This document shows, in pieces, positions 17,386-25,492 of a DNA stretch of 37,581 nt. Positions within the stretch are counted from its first letter, which is position 1. Every line of letters begins with the position of its first letter. Below the pieces are notes generated by a model, which saw only the letters and a list, made by a program, of their open reading frames with translations, was not told the origin of the DNA and did no database searches. This DNA comes from Ectothiorhodospiraceae bacterium (GTDB taxonomy: Bacteria; Pseudomonadota; Gammaproteobacteria; Nitrococcales; Aquisalimonadaceae): contig PXAT01000100.1 of assembly GCA_003565775.1 (NCBI GenBank), forward strand, positions 1-37,581. The letters are read 5' to 3'. Position numbers and translations under genes: made by a program.

Positions 17386-17922
17386 TTACCTGGCGCCCTC
17401 GATCTGTTCCTTGAGACCTGCAAGGCCCTCTTCATAAAGCGCGTTGATCGCAGCGTGGGCAGCGTCCTCGTTCAGGTGTTCCGGCGGATCGTTCTGCTGC
17501 TCGGCGCGGGTGAAGGCGGCACGCCAGAGCACCGTCGACGTCCCGTCATCGTTCTCCGTGACGGTAATATTGCCGGTGTAGTTGCTCACCGGCAGAACAT
17601 CCCACTCGAACTCGGTAGCGCGGTACGCGTAGGTCATTCGCTCATCGTCATGGCGGCGGATCTCCTCGACGATGGTGTCCCCGCTTTCCAGCACCAGGGT
17701 CCGCACCGCATCATCGGTGCCGGCGCCCTCGATCCGGGTCTCGACAACGGACGGATGCCAGTCCATGTTGCCGAAATCACCGACCACGGCCCACACCTTG
17801 TCGGCCGGTGCATTGATCTCGACGGTGGCTTCCGCTCGCTGGCGCGTCGGACCGTGCGCATCCACAGCGCTGACGAAAAACACGGCGACAGCCGCGGCAG
17901 CCAATACTCCTCGCAATTTCAT
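17386..17922 (-). CDS. Exported SRPBCC-fold (MxaD-like) protein
   Basis: The 178-residue precursor has a signal peptide (LAAAAVAVFFVSAVDAHG) and a START/Bet v 1-type domain: AEATVEINAPADKVWAVVGDFGNMDWHPSVV is the typical SRPBCC start, followed by TRIEGAGTDDAVRTLVLESGDTIVEEI and a long C-terminal helix ending GLAGLKEQIEGAR. Such domains bind hydrophobic ligands; the closest named relatives are periplasmic MxaD-type proteins. There are no methanol dehydrogenase genes nearby, so that function should not be assumed. It is monocistronic, with a strong terminator downstream. Confidence 0.88.
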   Translation of the reverse strand: MKLRGVLAAAAVAVFFVSAVDAHGPTRQRAEATVEINAPADKVWAVVGDFGNMDWHPSVVETRIEGAGTDDAVRTLVLESGDTIVEEIRRHDDERMTYAYRATEFEWDVLPVSNYTGNITVTENDDGTSTVLWRAAFTRAEQQNDPPEHLNEDAAHAAINALYEEGLAGLKEQIEGAR

Positions 17923-18021
17923 GATCGAGTCACCTCTGAATAGTCATTATTCGGGGGTCTGCGCCCACCCTGCAACGCGTCACCCGTTTGTCAGGCACTT
18001 CGGGACATGGTTCAACCCCGT

Positions 18022-18056
18022 AGGGAAACGCTGACTTGTTCCCGCGTCTGCGCCCG
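18022..18056 (-). repeat. Dispersed intergenic repeat, copy F
   Basis: On the minus strand the unit reads GCAGACGCGGGAACAAGTCA followed by GCGTTTCCCTA. It is the closest relative of copy E at 5036-5072 and points away from copy C, with a hairpin between them. Confidence 0.8.
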
Positions 18057-18089
18057 AGACCGGTTTTGGTCATCTGGCAAGGCGTCATG

Positions 18090-18118
18090 CCGGTCCGGTA
18101 GTGATTCTACCGGGCCGG
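18090..18118. repeat. Hairpin between repeat copies F and C
   Basis: CCGGTCCGGTAG pairs with CTACCGGGCCGG (11 of 12) around a five-base loop. The hairpin and following sequence align with 13921-13965 near copy G. Confidence 0.7.
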
Positions 18119-18176
18119 TGGCGCAACGCCGCCAGGAGCCGAAACCGGCCCTGCCCTTCGGGTTGGGCCGCATTCG

Positions 18177-18228
18177 GGGAAAATGCGACTCCAACGCAGG
18201 CGTGCGAATAAATCAGCGCTTCCGTAAG
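18177..18228 (+). repeat. Dispersed intergenic repeat, copy C
   Basis: This is the copy closest to a consensus: AACGCAGGCGT then GCGAATAAATCAGCGCTTCC. It matches copy A at 27 of the 29 bases that begin at CGCAGG. It is followed about 63 bases later by copy D. Confidence 0.85.
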
Positions 18229-18243
18229 AAGGAGACCAGGCGG

Positions 18244-18292
18244 TTTGCGACTCAAAGCGCGAACGCGGAAATAAATCAGCGTCTCCCTGGCA
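18244..18292 (+). repeat. Dispersed intergenic repeat, copy D
   Basis: The unit begins TTGCGACTCAAAGCGCGAAC and then has GCGGAAATAAATCAGCGTCT. It is a diverged tandem copy of C with a period of about 63 bases. Confidence 0.7.
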
Positions 18293-18473
18293 ATATCGCC
18301 CCGGCCATCGATCCCGGATCGTGTCACGATTCCGCTCACCGCGGCCGATTCGCCGCGAAGAGAGGCGAAATCTATCGGCGCCCGCAGACAGGTGTCAAAT
18401 CGGCGCGAAGAAACCGGTGCATGCGGCAGAATGCCGTATTGCTGCGGATCGTTAACGGCAGCAGGATAACTCC

Positions 18474-18494
18474 TCAGGCTCCACGGGCCTGAGA
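18474..18494. repeat. Inverted repeat over the predicted -35
   Basis: CTCAGGC and GCCTGAG form a perfect seven-bp inverted repeat around a seven-base centre. Its right arm overlaps the predicted -35 of the ATP-grasp operon, so it could be an operator. Confidence 0.45.
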
Positions 18495-18517
18495 TCCGTT
18501 GTCATTTCCGGTATAGT
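18489..18517 (+). promoter_or_regulatory. Predicted sigma-70-type promoter of the ATP-grasp operon
   Basis: CTGAGA (18489-18494) and TATAGT (18512-18517) match -35 and -10 hexamers at four and five of six positions and are 17 bases apart. Transcription would start near 18524, about 68 bases before the ATG of the ATP-grasp gene. This is a reading of consensus matches only. Confidence 0.5.
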
Positions 18518-18530
18518 GCCGGGTCACCTC

Positions 18531-18551
18531 GCATCTGAAGTCTTCGGATGC
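18531..18551. promoter_or_regulatory. Palindrome in the leader of the ATP-grasp operon
   Basis: GCATCTGAAG and CTTCGGATGC are complementary except for one position and are separated by a single base, so the 21 bases form a near-perfect palindrome. It begins some seven bases after the predicted transcription start and ends 40 bases before the ATG. It may be a repressor operator or an mRNA hairpin. Confidence 0.5.
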
Positions 18552-18591
18552 CGCTTTATCATTTTCCCTCATCCGAACAGGAGACTGGCAC

Positions 18592-19815
18592 ATGGAAAAG
18601 AATCCATCCAAGGGCTATGTGGCGCTTCTCGGCTGGAGTCTTAATGCCGTCGAGGCTGCGGAGAAATTCGACCGCCGATACATTGTCGTCGCACCCGAAT
18701 GGGCCGAAGACTACTGCAAAGAGCACAACATTCCGCATGTGCCTTGGGACTTCGAGCGACTGAACGATCGTTCCATGGAGATTGCCCAGACGCTGCAGGA
18801 CATGGGCGTCGACGTCGCTGTCCCGCTTTTCGAGGAGACCGTCGAATGGGCGGGTGCCATCAACTCTGTGCTGATGGACAATCCGCGCCTGCTCGGCCAG
18901 TCCATGCTGATGCGCGACAAGTCGCTGATGAAGCGCCGCGCGCAGCTTGGCGGCATACGGGTCGGCATCTTCGAGGAAGCGCATGACCGCGAGGACGTGA
19001 TCCGCTTCCTCAAGCGCGTGAATCAGACGCTGCTGAAACTGGACGGCGACCCCAATGACCCGATCCACTTCAAGGCCTTCGACAAGGCGGGCTGCCTCGG
19101 CCACCGCGTGATCCGGACGCCGGACGACGTCGACGCCATCCCGGAAGAAGAATTTCCGGCTCTGATGGAATCCCATCTGGACGGCTGGGAGTTTGCGGTC
19201 GAAGCGTGGATCCATAACGGCAAGATCCGCTTCCTGAACATCTCCGAGTACGTCACGCTGGGCTATTCCGTGTTCGTGCCGGCCAGCCCGGAGCTGGAAC
19301 ACTATCGCCCGCAGATCAAGCAGCAGATCGAGAAGCTCATCAGGACCTTCGACATCGAATTCGGCTTCATCCACCCGGAGTACTTCGTCACGAGCGACGA
19401 TGAAATGTACTTCGGCGAGGTCGCGTTCCGGCCGCCGGGGTTCAAGGTCTTCGAACTGCTCGAGAGGGTCTACGGCTTCAATGCCTATCAGGCGATGATC
19501 CTGTGTTTCGATCCGAAGGCAACCGAAGAGGAAGTCGCGGCCTTCTTCCCGAAGGAAATCGAGGACGCCAAGGGCCATGCCGGTTGTTTCGGCGTCTATC
19601 CGCGCCGCCGGGTGGTCAGTCGCCTGGAGATTCCGGAAGAGACCGAAGATCACCCTTACTTCGAGTCACACGAACTGACGCCGCCTCCGGAGGAGACCGT
19701 GACCAAGCGCACGGCCTTTGGCACGCACTGGGGTCTGGTTTACTTTACCGGGGAAGATCCGCATCAGCTGAAGGATCTGCTCAAGAAACAGGAGGATCTG
19801 GACTTTTACGTCTAG
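18592..19815 (+). CDS. ATP-grasp ligase of unknown substrate
   Basis: The 407-residue protein has the ATP-grasp fold, whose members join a carboxylate to an amine or thiol through an acyl-phosphate. The N-terminal part (about 1-110) resembles the pre-ATP-grasp domain (KGYVALLGWSLNAVEAAEKF). The core shows LMESHLDGWEFAVEAW (Glu193, Glu200) and the metal-binding EVAFRPPG with Glu276 and Arg280, as in amino-acid ligases of the carbamoyl-phosphate-synthase-like group. AGGAG lies eight bases before the ATG. Its stop is immediately followed by the ATG of the 681-residue gene, so the two are almost surely co-translated. No substrate-specific motif is recognised; soluble and cytoplasmic. Confidence 0.85.
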   Translation: MEKNPSKGYVALLGWSLNAVEAAEKFDRRYIVVAPEWAEDYCKEHNIPHVPWDFERLNDRSMEIAQTLQDMGVDVAVPLFEETVEWAGAINSVLMDNPRLLGQSMLMRDKSLMKRRAQLGGIRVGIFEEAHDREDVIRFLKRVNQTLLKLDGDPNDPIHFKAFDKAGCLGHRVIRTPDDVDAIPEEEFPALMESHLDGWEFAVEAWIHNGKIRFLNISEYVTLGYSVFVPASPELEHYRPQIKQQIEKLIRTFDIEFGFIHPEYFVTSDDEMYFGEVAFRPPGFKVFELLERVYGFNAYQAMILCFDPKATEEEVAAFFPKEIEDAKGHAGCFGVYPRRRVVSRLEIPEETEDHPYFESHELTPPPEETVTKRTAFGTHWGLVYFTGEDPHQLKDLLKKQEDLDFYV

Positions 19816-21861
19816 ATGGTTGAACCGGTGGCAAACGAGACCGCAAATGACAACCCGGCAGACAGTCGTCTGCCGGGTTTGCTCGAGAAACTGGATGACG
19901 GCATCCGCTCGTTGCGTGATGCAGCGGCGTTCAACAAGCCTGCCAGACTGCCGCGTGTCCTGGACACCGCCAAACGGGTGCTGCTTCAGGACGGGGGGTG
20001 TGCCGCCGTCGAGGAACGCGCCGAGCAACTGGAAGAAGCGGGTGTCTTCCTCGGCTCGGACTGGGCCACGCCCCAGATTCTGGTGCCCTCACTGACCACG
20101 CACTCCTTGAAGAGTCCGGAACCGACCACGGTCGTGATCGAGGCGCTCAGCGAGCTGCGACTGCTGGCGGTGGCCCGCGGGCAGTTTCTGCATCCGTTGA
20201 TCTCCGAGGAACAGGCGCACCACTACCTGACCCAGGTGCTGGCGATCAATCTGGCGTTGCTGTTCACCGGACCGTCGGAAGCGGAACGGGAAACCCAGGG
20301 CCGGCTGGCAAAAGTGCCGCGCTCGCTGCTCCAGCATCTGGCTGACCGGATCGGCTACGAGCACGTCATCGACCGACTGATCGATGAAATCTGGCGCATT
20401 CTGCAGCAACGGCCGATCCAGGTGGATCCGGTCAAGCAGATGATTACCCAGATCGCTATCTGCCAGGCCAATCCGGAAATCGACCTGGGCATCAGCGGCC
20501 AGGGGGCCGACCGCCTGGTCAGTAGCCTGTACGGGCCGACCCAGGCCTGCCGGGAGGATCCCGGCATCGAGGTGTTCGGCGAACGCCTGCGCAGCATGGA
20601 CGCGCAGGCCTTGCAGACGGAGGCCACCGGCTTCGCCCGCGCCATGCATGATACCGGGCTGGTATCGCCCTACCATGCAGTGCTGCTGCGTCACCTGATG
20701 GACCAGGGTGATCACCTGCTGGCCGAAGCGCTGGGCCTGTCCTCCACCGGACGCGACTGCCTGCTGTGTTACCGGGAACTGGTCAAGGCCCTGATACGGG
20801 AAGCTGTTCACCCCACCACTCCGCAGGCGATCTACGGCCTGGGACTGATGCTGGAACGCGGCATCATGTACCAGCCCGCGGTGGCTCCAAGCCTCTGGCG
20901 ACAGATTGCGCTACCGCTCTCGGCCTGGGCGCAGGAACGCCTCTACATGGCGCATGGCAATCTGGCAACGCCACGGGCACTGCTGCTTGAAGGGGTGCTG
21001 TGCATGCTCGGGCAGCCGCTTGGCGTCGGTCAGGGCAACAACCCGACCTGCCAGTCGGCACGCGCCCTGTCCATGTGGGCCTTCAATGACCCCGACTATC
21101 TGTTGCAGATGGTGGCCTGGGCGGCACGCGATGACGAGATCATCATGCACTTCGAAGGCCAGCGAATTTCGTCGCGGGAGAGCCTCATCGGTGTCGCCAG
21201 CGAACTGCCGATGGATCTCGATGCGGTATCCCTCCTGGTGGTACCCCATCTCGACCGGATCTACGCCGAGATGGGTCGCCGTTGCGTCGACCGCCCGGGC
21301 GATCCGCATCGCTGGGTCAACCCGGAATTCCACGGCTGGTGGTCCGGGCGGGGCTTCCGCATCAACGTCGACGTGGAAACCGGCCGGCTGGTGGAGCTGG
21401 AAGATTTTCTGCGCCACTTCTATGCCAGCTATCACCCCTATTACAACGGCAACCAGCCGCTGATCCACCCGCAACCCGCCGGCGTCGCGGTCACCGACAG
21501 CGCGGCACGCTTCATCGGCTGGCATGCGATCACGATTCTGCGGGTGGCAATGGACCCGGATGACACGATCCGTGTCTATTTCTTCAACCCCAACAATGAC
21601 AGCGGCCAGGACTGGGGCGACGGCGTGGTCGTCAGCACGTCCGGCAACGGCGAGCGCTTCGGCGAGGGCTCATTGCCGTTCGAACAGTTCGCCTCACGCC
21701 TCTACATCTTCCATCATGACCCGCTCGAGCGTGGCGAACTGGCCGATGTGGGCGACGACGAACTGAAACGCGTGATCGCCTACATCCGGAACAGCTGGGG
21801 GGCGGAACGCCTGCCTGCGGAACAGCTTCAGGCCGACCCGGGAGCAGCCGCCAGACACTAG
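19816..21861 (+). CDS. Large protein with a C-terminal papain-like domain, partner of the ATP-grasp ligase
   Basis: The 681-residue product has no signal peptide. Residues about 1-390 are helical with no recognised domain. In the C-terminal half three motifs stand in papain-clan order: Cys412 at the start of a helix (GNNPTCQSARALSMW), His570 in a strand (FIGWHAITILRV) and Asn591 in the next strand (VYFFNPNNDSGQDWG). This suggests a cysteine peptidase, amidase or transglutaminase-like fold; catalysis is inferred. The ATG directly follows the stop of the ATP-grasp gene with no gap. I do not know a named family. A ligase next to a thiol hydrolase or transferase recalls glutathionylspermidine synthetase/amidase in logic only, not in sequence. 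Confidence 0.8.
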   Translation: MVEPVANETANDNPADSRLPGLLEKLDDGIRSLRDAAAFNKPARLPRVLDTAKRVLLQDGGCAAVEERAEQLEEAGVFLGSDWATPQILVPSLTTHSLKSPEPTTVVIEALSELRLLAVARGQFLHPLISEEQAHHYLTQVLAINLALLFTGPSEAERETQGRLAKVPRSLLQHLADRIGYEHVIDRLIDEIWRILQQRPIQVDPVKQMITQIAICQANPEIDLGISGQGADRLVSSLYGPTQACREDPGIEVFGERLRSMDAQALQTEATGFARAMHDTGLVSPYHAVLLRHLMDQGDHLLAEALGLSSTGRDCLLCYRELVKALIREAVHPTTPQAIYGLGLMLERGIMYQPAVAPSLWRQIALPLSAWAQERLYMAHGNLATPRALLLEGVLCMLGQPLGVGQGNNPTCQSARALSMWAFNDPDYLLQMVAWAARDDEIIMHFEGQRISSRESLIGVASELPMDLDAVSLLVVPHLDRIYAEMGRRCVDRPGDPHRWVNPEFHGWWSGRGFRINVDVETGRLVELEDFLRHFYASYHPYYNGNQPLIHPQPAGVAVTDSAARFIGWHAITILRVAMDPDDTIRVYFFNPNNDSGQDWGDGVVVSTSGNGERFGEGSLPFEQFASRLYIFHHDPLERGELADVGDDELKRVIAYIRNSWGAERLPAEQLQADPGAAARH

Positions 21862-21965
21862 GGCAAGACACTCGGGAATGCGAACTCGCACACGCCGCGC
21901 GGCCGCCAAACCGTCGTATCGTGTTGACCAGCAATGATTCCCGATCGGCAACCGGCGACAACACC

Positions 21966-23684
21966 ATGCCGCTTGAGCACGGCCACCTGACAGATGAGAC
22001 ACCGCGCCGGGAGCCCGCGCGGCACCTTGAACCCCGGCTCCTGTCGTCTTACCGCTACATTGGCGATATTGCCGAAGACGGTATCGACAGTGTGTTTCTC
22101 GCCTGCAGCGATGCCCTGAGGCAGGCGCTGCAGTGCGATGCGCTGTCCCTCAATGACGACCTCGCCGCATGGCACTCCCTGCGTGAGAGCGAAACCCGGC
22201 AGAGCCTGGTCATTCAGCAATACTGCCCGCTGGATTCGCGACGACGACAGACGCTGCTGCAGTGGCAGATGCAGCTCCCCTGGGGTTGTGCGACGCTGCT
22301 CGAACTGCGAATTCCCGGCGCTGCTGCCATCAGTGATCATCAGCTTGCCCTGATCTCGGCCAATCTGCGCCTGCTGGCCCAGAGCCTGGCGACCGGTCAG
22401 GCTCTGGATCAGGCGCGCAAGTTAGCCGATACCGATTCGCTGACCGGACTCCTGAACCGGCGCGGCTTCCGTCAGGCCTCTCGCGGTCTGCTCGACCGGA
22501 CCCGCCGGGCTTCACTTCTGATCATGGATGTCGACCGCTTCAAACAGATCAATGACGCGCTGGGGCACGCCATGGGCGATACCTACCTGCGCGGTATCGC
22601 CGGGCGGCTGATCGAACTCATGCCACAGGACGCCATACTCGCACGCATGGGGGGTGACGAGTTCGCCATGCTGATACCGTCCGGGGCAGCCGGTGCCGAA
22701 CGTCTGGCCGCGGAGGTGCATAAATCCCTGCAGCGTCCGCTGCGACTGACCGGCGAAGCGGTACGTCCCCGCATGACCATCGGCATCTGTTCGCTGCCCG
22801 AGCACGTGAGCTCGCTGCACGAACTTCTGCGCTGTGCGGATCTGGCCATGTTCGACGCCAAGCGCTCGACCCGCCGGAGCCAGACCTACAGCCAGGAGTG
22901 CCATCGCTGTTCCAGTGCCACGCTGCGAATCGAGTCGCGCCTCGAAGCGGCGTTGGCCGACAATCGCATGCAGCTGGCCGTGCAGCCCATCGTCTGCCTC
23001 AAAACCGGGCGCACGGCGGAGGTCGAGGTCCTGCTGCGCTGGAACGATCCGGAACTCGGCGCCGTCTCGCCGGCGGAGTTCATTCCGCTGGCCGAATCCA
23101 TCGGCCTGATCAATGAACTGGATCACTACGTCGTGCAGAAGGCCTTGCAGGAAACCCGTCATCTGCAGGAAGCCATCGCGATCAACGTCTCGGCGCCGAC
23201 ACTCTACGATCCGGGGTTCGCCGACTTCGTGCTGCAGGGGCTGCAGCAGGCGGGACGACCGCCGGCCACGCTCACCATCGAGATCACCGAGCGGGTGCTC
23301 GCCGATGCGCCGAGGGCCGCCGATGCACTGTTGCGCCTGACGCGCAAAGGCGTGCGCATCGCGGTGGATGATTTCGGCGCCGGCTATTCGTCACTGGGCT
23401 TGCTGGCAAGCCTGCCATTGAGTCGGCTGAAGGTGGACAAGAGCTTCATGATCGGAAGCCACCGCAACCCGCGCTATCTCGAGGTCACGATGGGTGTCCT
23501 GAAACTGAGCGCAGCGCTGGGCCTGGAATCGCTGGTCGAGGGCCTCGAGGATCCTGCCGACATTCCCTGGCTGCAGCAGGCAGGCTGCGATTTTGCGCAG
23601 GGTTTCGGCCTGGCGCGGCCGCGGCCGGTTGACCGGTACCTGCAGGGAATCGCATACGGTTCCCTGTTGTCGGACAAGCCATGA
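21966..23684 (+). CDS. GGDEF-EAL cyclic-di-GMP protein
   Basis: The 572-residue protein makes and/or breaks cyclic di-GMP. Residues about 1-150 look like a GAF-type sensor. A GGDEF domain follows with an intact active motif at 229-233 (MGGDEFAML) and substrate-binding DVDRFKQINDALGH, but no RxxD inhibitory site before it. The EAL domain has EVL (354-356) for EAL with the key Glu kept, then EITERV, AVDDFGAGYSSLGLL, LKVDKSFM and LVEGLED, so its catalytic residues appear present. Both activities are therefore plausible. The ATG at 21966 is uncertain; a GTG at 21921 would add 15 residues. Its end overlaps the next gene (ATGA). It follows the papain-like gene by about 100 bases. Confidence 0.92.
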   Translation: MPLEHGHLTDETPRREPARHLEPRLLSSYRYIGDIAEDGIDSVFLACSDALRQALQCDALSLNDDLAAWHSLRESETRQSLVIQQYCPLDSRRRQTLLQWQMQLPWGCATLLELRIPGAAAISDHQLALISANLRLLAQSLATGQALDQARKLADTDSLTGLLNRRGFRQASRGLLDRTRRASLLIMDVDRFKQINDALGHAMGDTYLRGIAGRLIELMPQDAILARMGGDEFAMLIPSGAAGAERLAAEVHKSLQRPLRLTGEAVRPRMTIGICSLPEHVSSLHELLRCADLAMFDAKRSTRRSQTYSQECHRCSSATLRIESRLEAALADNRMQLAVQPIVCLKTGRTAEVEVLLRWNDPELGAVSPAEFIPLAESIGLINELDHYVVQKALQETRHLQEAIAINVSAPTLYDPGFADFVLQGLQQAGRPPATLTIEITERVLADAPRAADALLRLTRKGVRIAVDDFGAGYSSLGLLASLPLSRLKVDKSFMIGSHRNPRYLEVTMGVLKLSAALGLESLVEGLEDPADIPWLQQAGCDFAQGFGLARPRPVDRYLQGIAYGSLLSDKP

Positions 23685-25492
23685 TCAGTCCACCGCACTT
23701 CGAACAGTCGCAGGACGACGAACGGCATCGTGAAGCGGAGCTGGCAGCGTTGGCTTTGGACTCGACGTGCGCCCCCATGCGGGAACGGGCCCTGCTGGAT
23801 CGAATTGCGGCATTGGCCAGGTGCCGCCTGGGGGCCGATGCCGGCATCGTCAGCATCGTCGGCCACGAGCAGATCTGGACGCTCGGTAGCGCCGGCGTTG
23901 ATATGGCGCCGCAAACGCGGCAGAACAGCCTCGCTGACCGGGTCATCCGGGGGCCGGAGATCACGATTATCGATGACGCCGCAGAAGACCGGACGGCGAC
24001 AGGTGACGGCATCCGGTTCTGTGCCGGCGCGCCGATCACGACCGCGAGTGGCGCCCGCATCGGAGCCGTCTGCGTGTGGCATGGACAACCCCGCTCCCGC
24101 GCAGATGCCGGCGACTGTGCCAGCCTGGGCGATCTCGCCGAAATGGCAATGGACATTCTGGAGCTGCGGCGCCCGGCCAATCCGGCAGATCAACCGTCGC
24201 TGCCGACCGGACCCGATGCCGACGCAAGTCGGGCGATTCTTCAATCGCTCGGTCTCTGCTGCGTTGTGTTCGACCGGCGCCGTCGGATTCGTCTCGCCTC
24301 GCCGGCTTTCGCCGTTCTGATCGGGCGACCGGACCATGCTCTGATCGGCCTGTCGCTGGACAGCCTCGTGCAATCGGGGGTCGACCGCGATCAGTTGCGG
24401 GCACTGGCGAACCATCAGGGCGCAAGCACCGGCATCTGGCACCTGCGAACCCGTGGTCGCCGGTTGCAGGAGATGGAGTGCGAACTGAGTCTGGATACCG
24501 GCCGCGAGCCCTTGTTCGTCGCCCGACTCCGGCATCACCGGGGGCGAACCATGACGCGCCAGCCGGGACCACACACGCTGCGCATCCTCGATCAGTTGGT
24601 GCGGAATGGCGACCCGGAGGCCGTGGTCGTCGATCTGCTGGGCGCCAGCTGTCGCGAACTGAGTGGTCACAATGCCATTGCGTCACTGGTGAGTGGCCCG
24701 GAGCGGCGCGTGGTGATCGGTCTGCCGGGGCAGGATGCCTTCTGCGAGGCGCTGCAACGGCACCACCGCTTCATCGCCGAACACAGCATCTGTGCCACGA
24801 CCTGTACGACCGGACACAGCACGATCAGCCCGGACACCCGTGAAGAAGAGCGCTGGCCCAACTATGCCTGGCTGGACCTCGCTTATGGTATCCGCGCGGT
24901 CTGGTCAGTGCCGATTCCAAGCAACGGTGACAGACCGGCCGGCGCTCTCACCCTCTTCCGGGACGTGTCCGGCGCGCCGACACCCGCGCAGATGGCAATT
25001 CTGCGCGAGGCCGCGGCGATGGCGGCACTGGCCATTCGCGAACTGGATGTGCCGGCACTGGCTCAGCGCACCGACAGCAATACCTGGTCGGTCAATCGAC
25101 TGATGCGGGATTTCCGGCAGCTGCCGGATTATCTCAGCACATGCCACCGGCTCGGCGCACATGCGATACAGATCACGCAGGAGCAACATGAACTCGGCCT
25201 GAGCGGAGACTGGGCCCGACAACAGGGTCGTGATGCCCTCGGTGGGGCCTGCATCCTGGTGACTCTGGACGACAGCCGGATTCTCGTCATTGCCGGAACC
25301 GACAGTCCGGACGACCTGGCCGCGCAGCATCAGGCCCTGTGCCGCCAGTTGCAGATCGACGCGGTCGGCAATGGTCGCAGTCGCAGGGTGCAAAGCAGGA
25401 TCGCCAGCCTGCCTGTCGAGCCGGACACGGACGTGACCGCCCTGCTATCGGCACTCGCGAAATCACTCACTGCACGGGGTACCGACGCATGA
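23681..25492 (+). CDS. GAF-PAS-GAF sensor protein with a decayed GGDEF-like C-terminus
   Basis: The 603-residue soluble protein starts with a GAF domain (about 20-160; LLDRIAALARCRLGADAGIVSIV, FCAGAPITTASGARIGAVCVW), then a PAS-like domain (about 185-275), a second GAF (about 285-440; IRAVWSVPIPSNGDRPAGALTLF) and a C-terminal region (about 455-600). That last part has the strand and helix order of a GGDEF domain, but the motif position reads LDDSR, so it should not make cyclic di-GMP. There is no histidine-kinase or helix-turn-helix domain. The ATG overlaps the stop of the GGDEF-EAL gene and its own stop overlaps the next ATG, so it probably regulates the GGDEF-EAL partner. No cofactor can be named. 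Confidence 0.85.
   Translation: MISPPHFEQSQDDERHREAELAALALDSTCAPMRERALLDRIAALARCRLGADAGIVSIVGHEQIWTLGSAGVDMAPQTRQNSLADRVIRGPEITIIDDAAEDRTATGDGIRFCAGAPITTASGARIGAVCVWHGQPRSRADAGDCASLGDLAEMAMDILELRRPANPADQPSLPTGPDADASRAILQSLGLCCVVFDRRRRIRLASPAFAVLIGRPDHALIGLSLDSLVQSGVDRDQLRALANHQGASTGIWHLRTRGRRLQEMECELSLDTGREPLFVARLRHHRGRTMTRQPGPHTLRILDQLVRNGDPEAVVVDLLGASCRELSGHNAIASLVSGPERRVVIGLPGQDAFCEALQRHHRFIAEHSICATTCTTGHSTISPDTREEERWPNYAWLDLAYGIRAVWSVPIPSNGDRPAGALTLFRDVSGAPTPAQMAILREAAAMAALAIRELDVPALAQRTDSNTWSVNRLMRDFRQLPDYLSTCHRLGAHAIQITQEQHELGLSGDWARQQGRDALGGACILVTLDDSRILVIAGTDSPDDLAAQHQALCRQLQIDAVGNGRSRRVQSRIASLPVEPDTDVTALLSALAKSLTARGTDA

Larger units (their letters stand above)
17923..18591. other. 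Long intergenic region rich in repeats
   Basis: This 669-base gap lies between divergent genes and has no credible gene; an open frame at 18007-18492 simply runs across repeats. It contains repeat copy F (18022-18056, minus), a hairpin at 18090-18118, a second hairpin around 18147-18171 (CGGCCC/GGGCCG), tandem copies C and D (18177-18228, 18244-18292), an inverted repeat at 18474-18494, a predicted promoter and a palindrome in the leader of the ATP-grasp gene. The stretch 18300-18470 shows nothing I can name. Confidence 0.7.

Noticed and set aside
18007-18492. 161-codon open frame on the plus strand in the long intergenic region
   Set aside because: It merely runs through repeat copies F, C and D and a hairpin, is Arg-rich without pattern, and has no Shine-Dalgarno.
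18559-19653. 364-codon open frame on the minus strand
   Set aside because: It is antisense to the ATP-grasp gene, which has a Shine-Dalgarno, family motifs and an abutting partner gene.
23474-24670. 398-codon open frame on the minus strand
   Set aside because: It is antisense to the end of the GGDEF-EAL gene and to the GAF-PAS-GAF gene, which share an ATGA overlap and recognisable domains.
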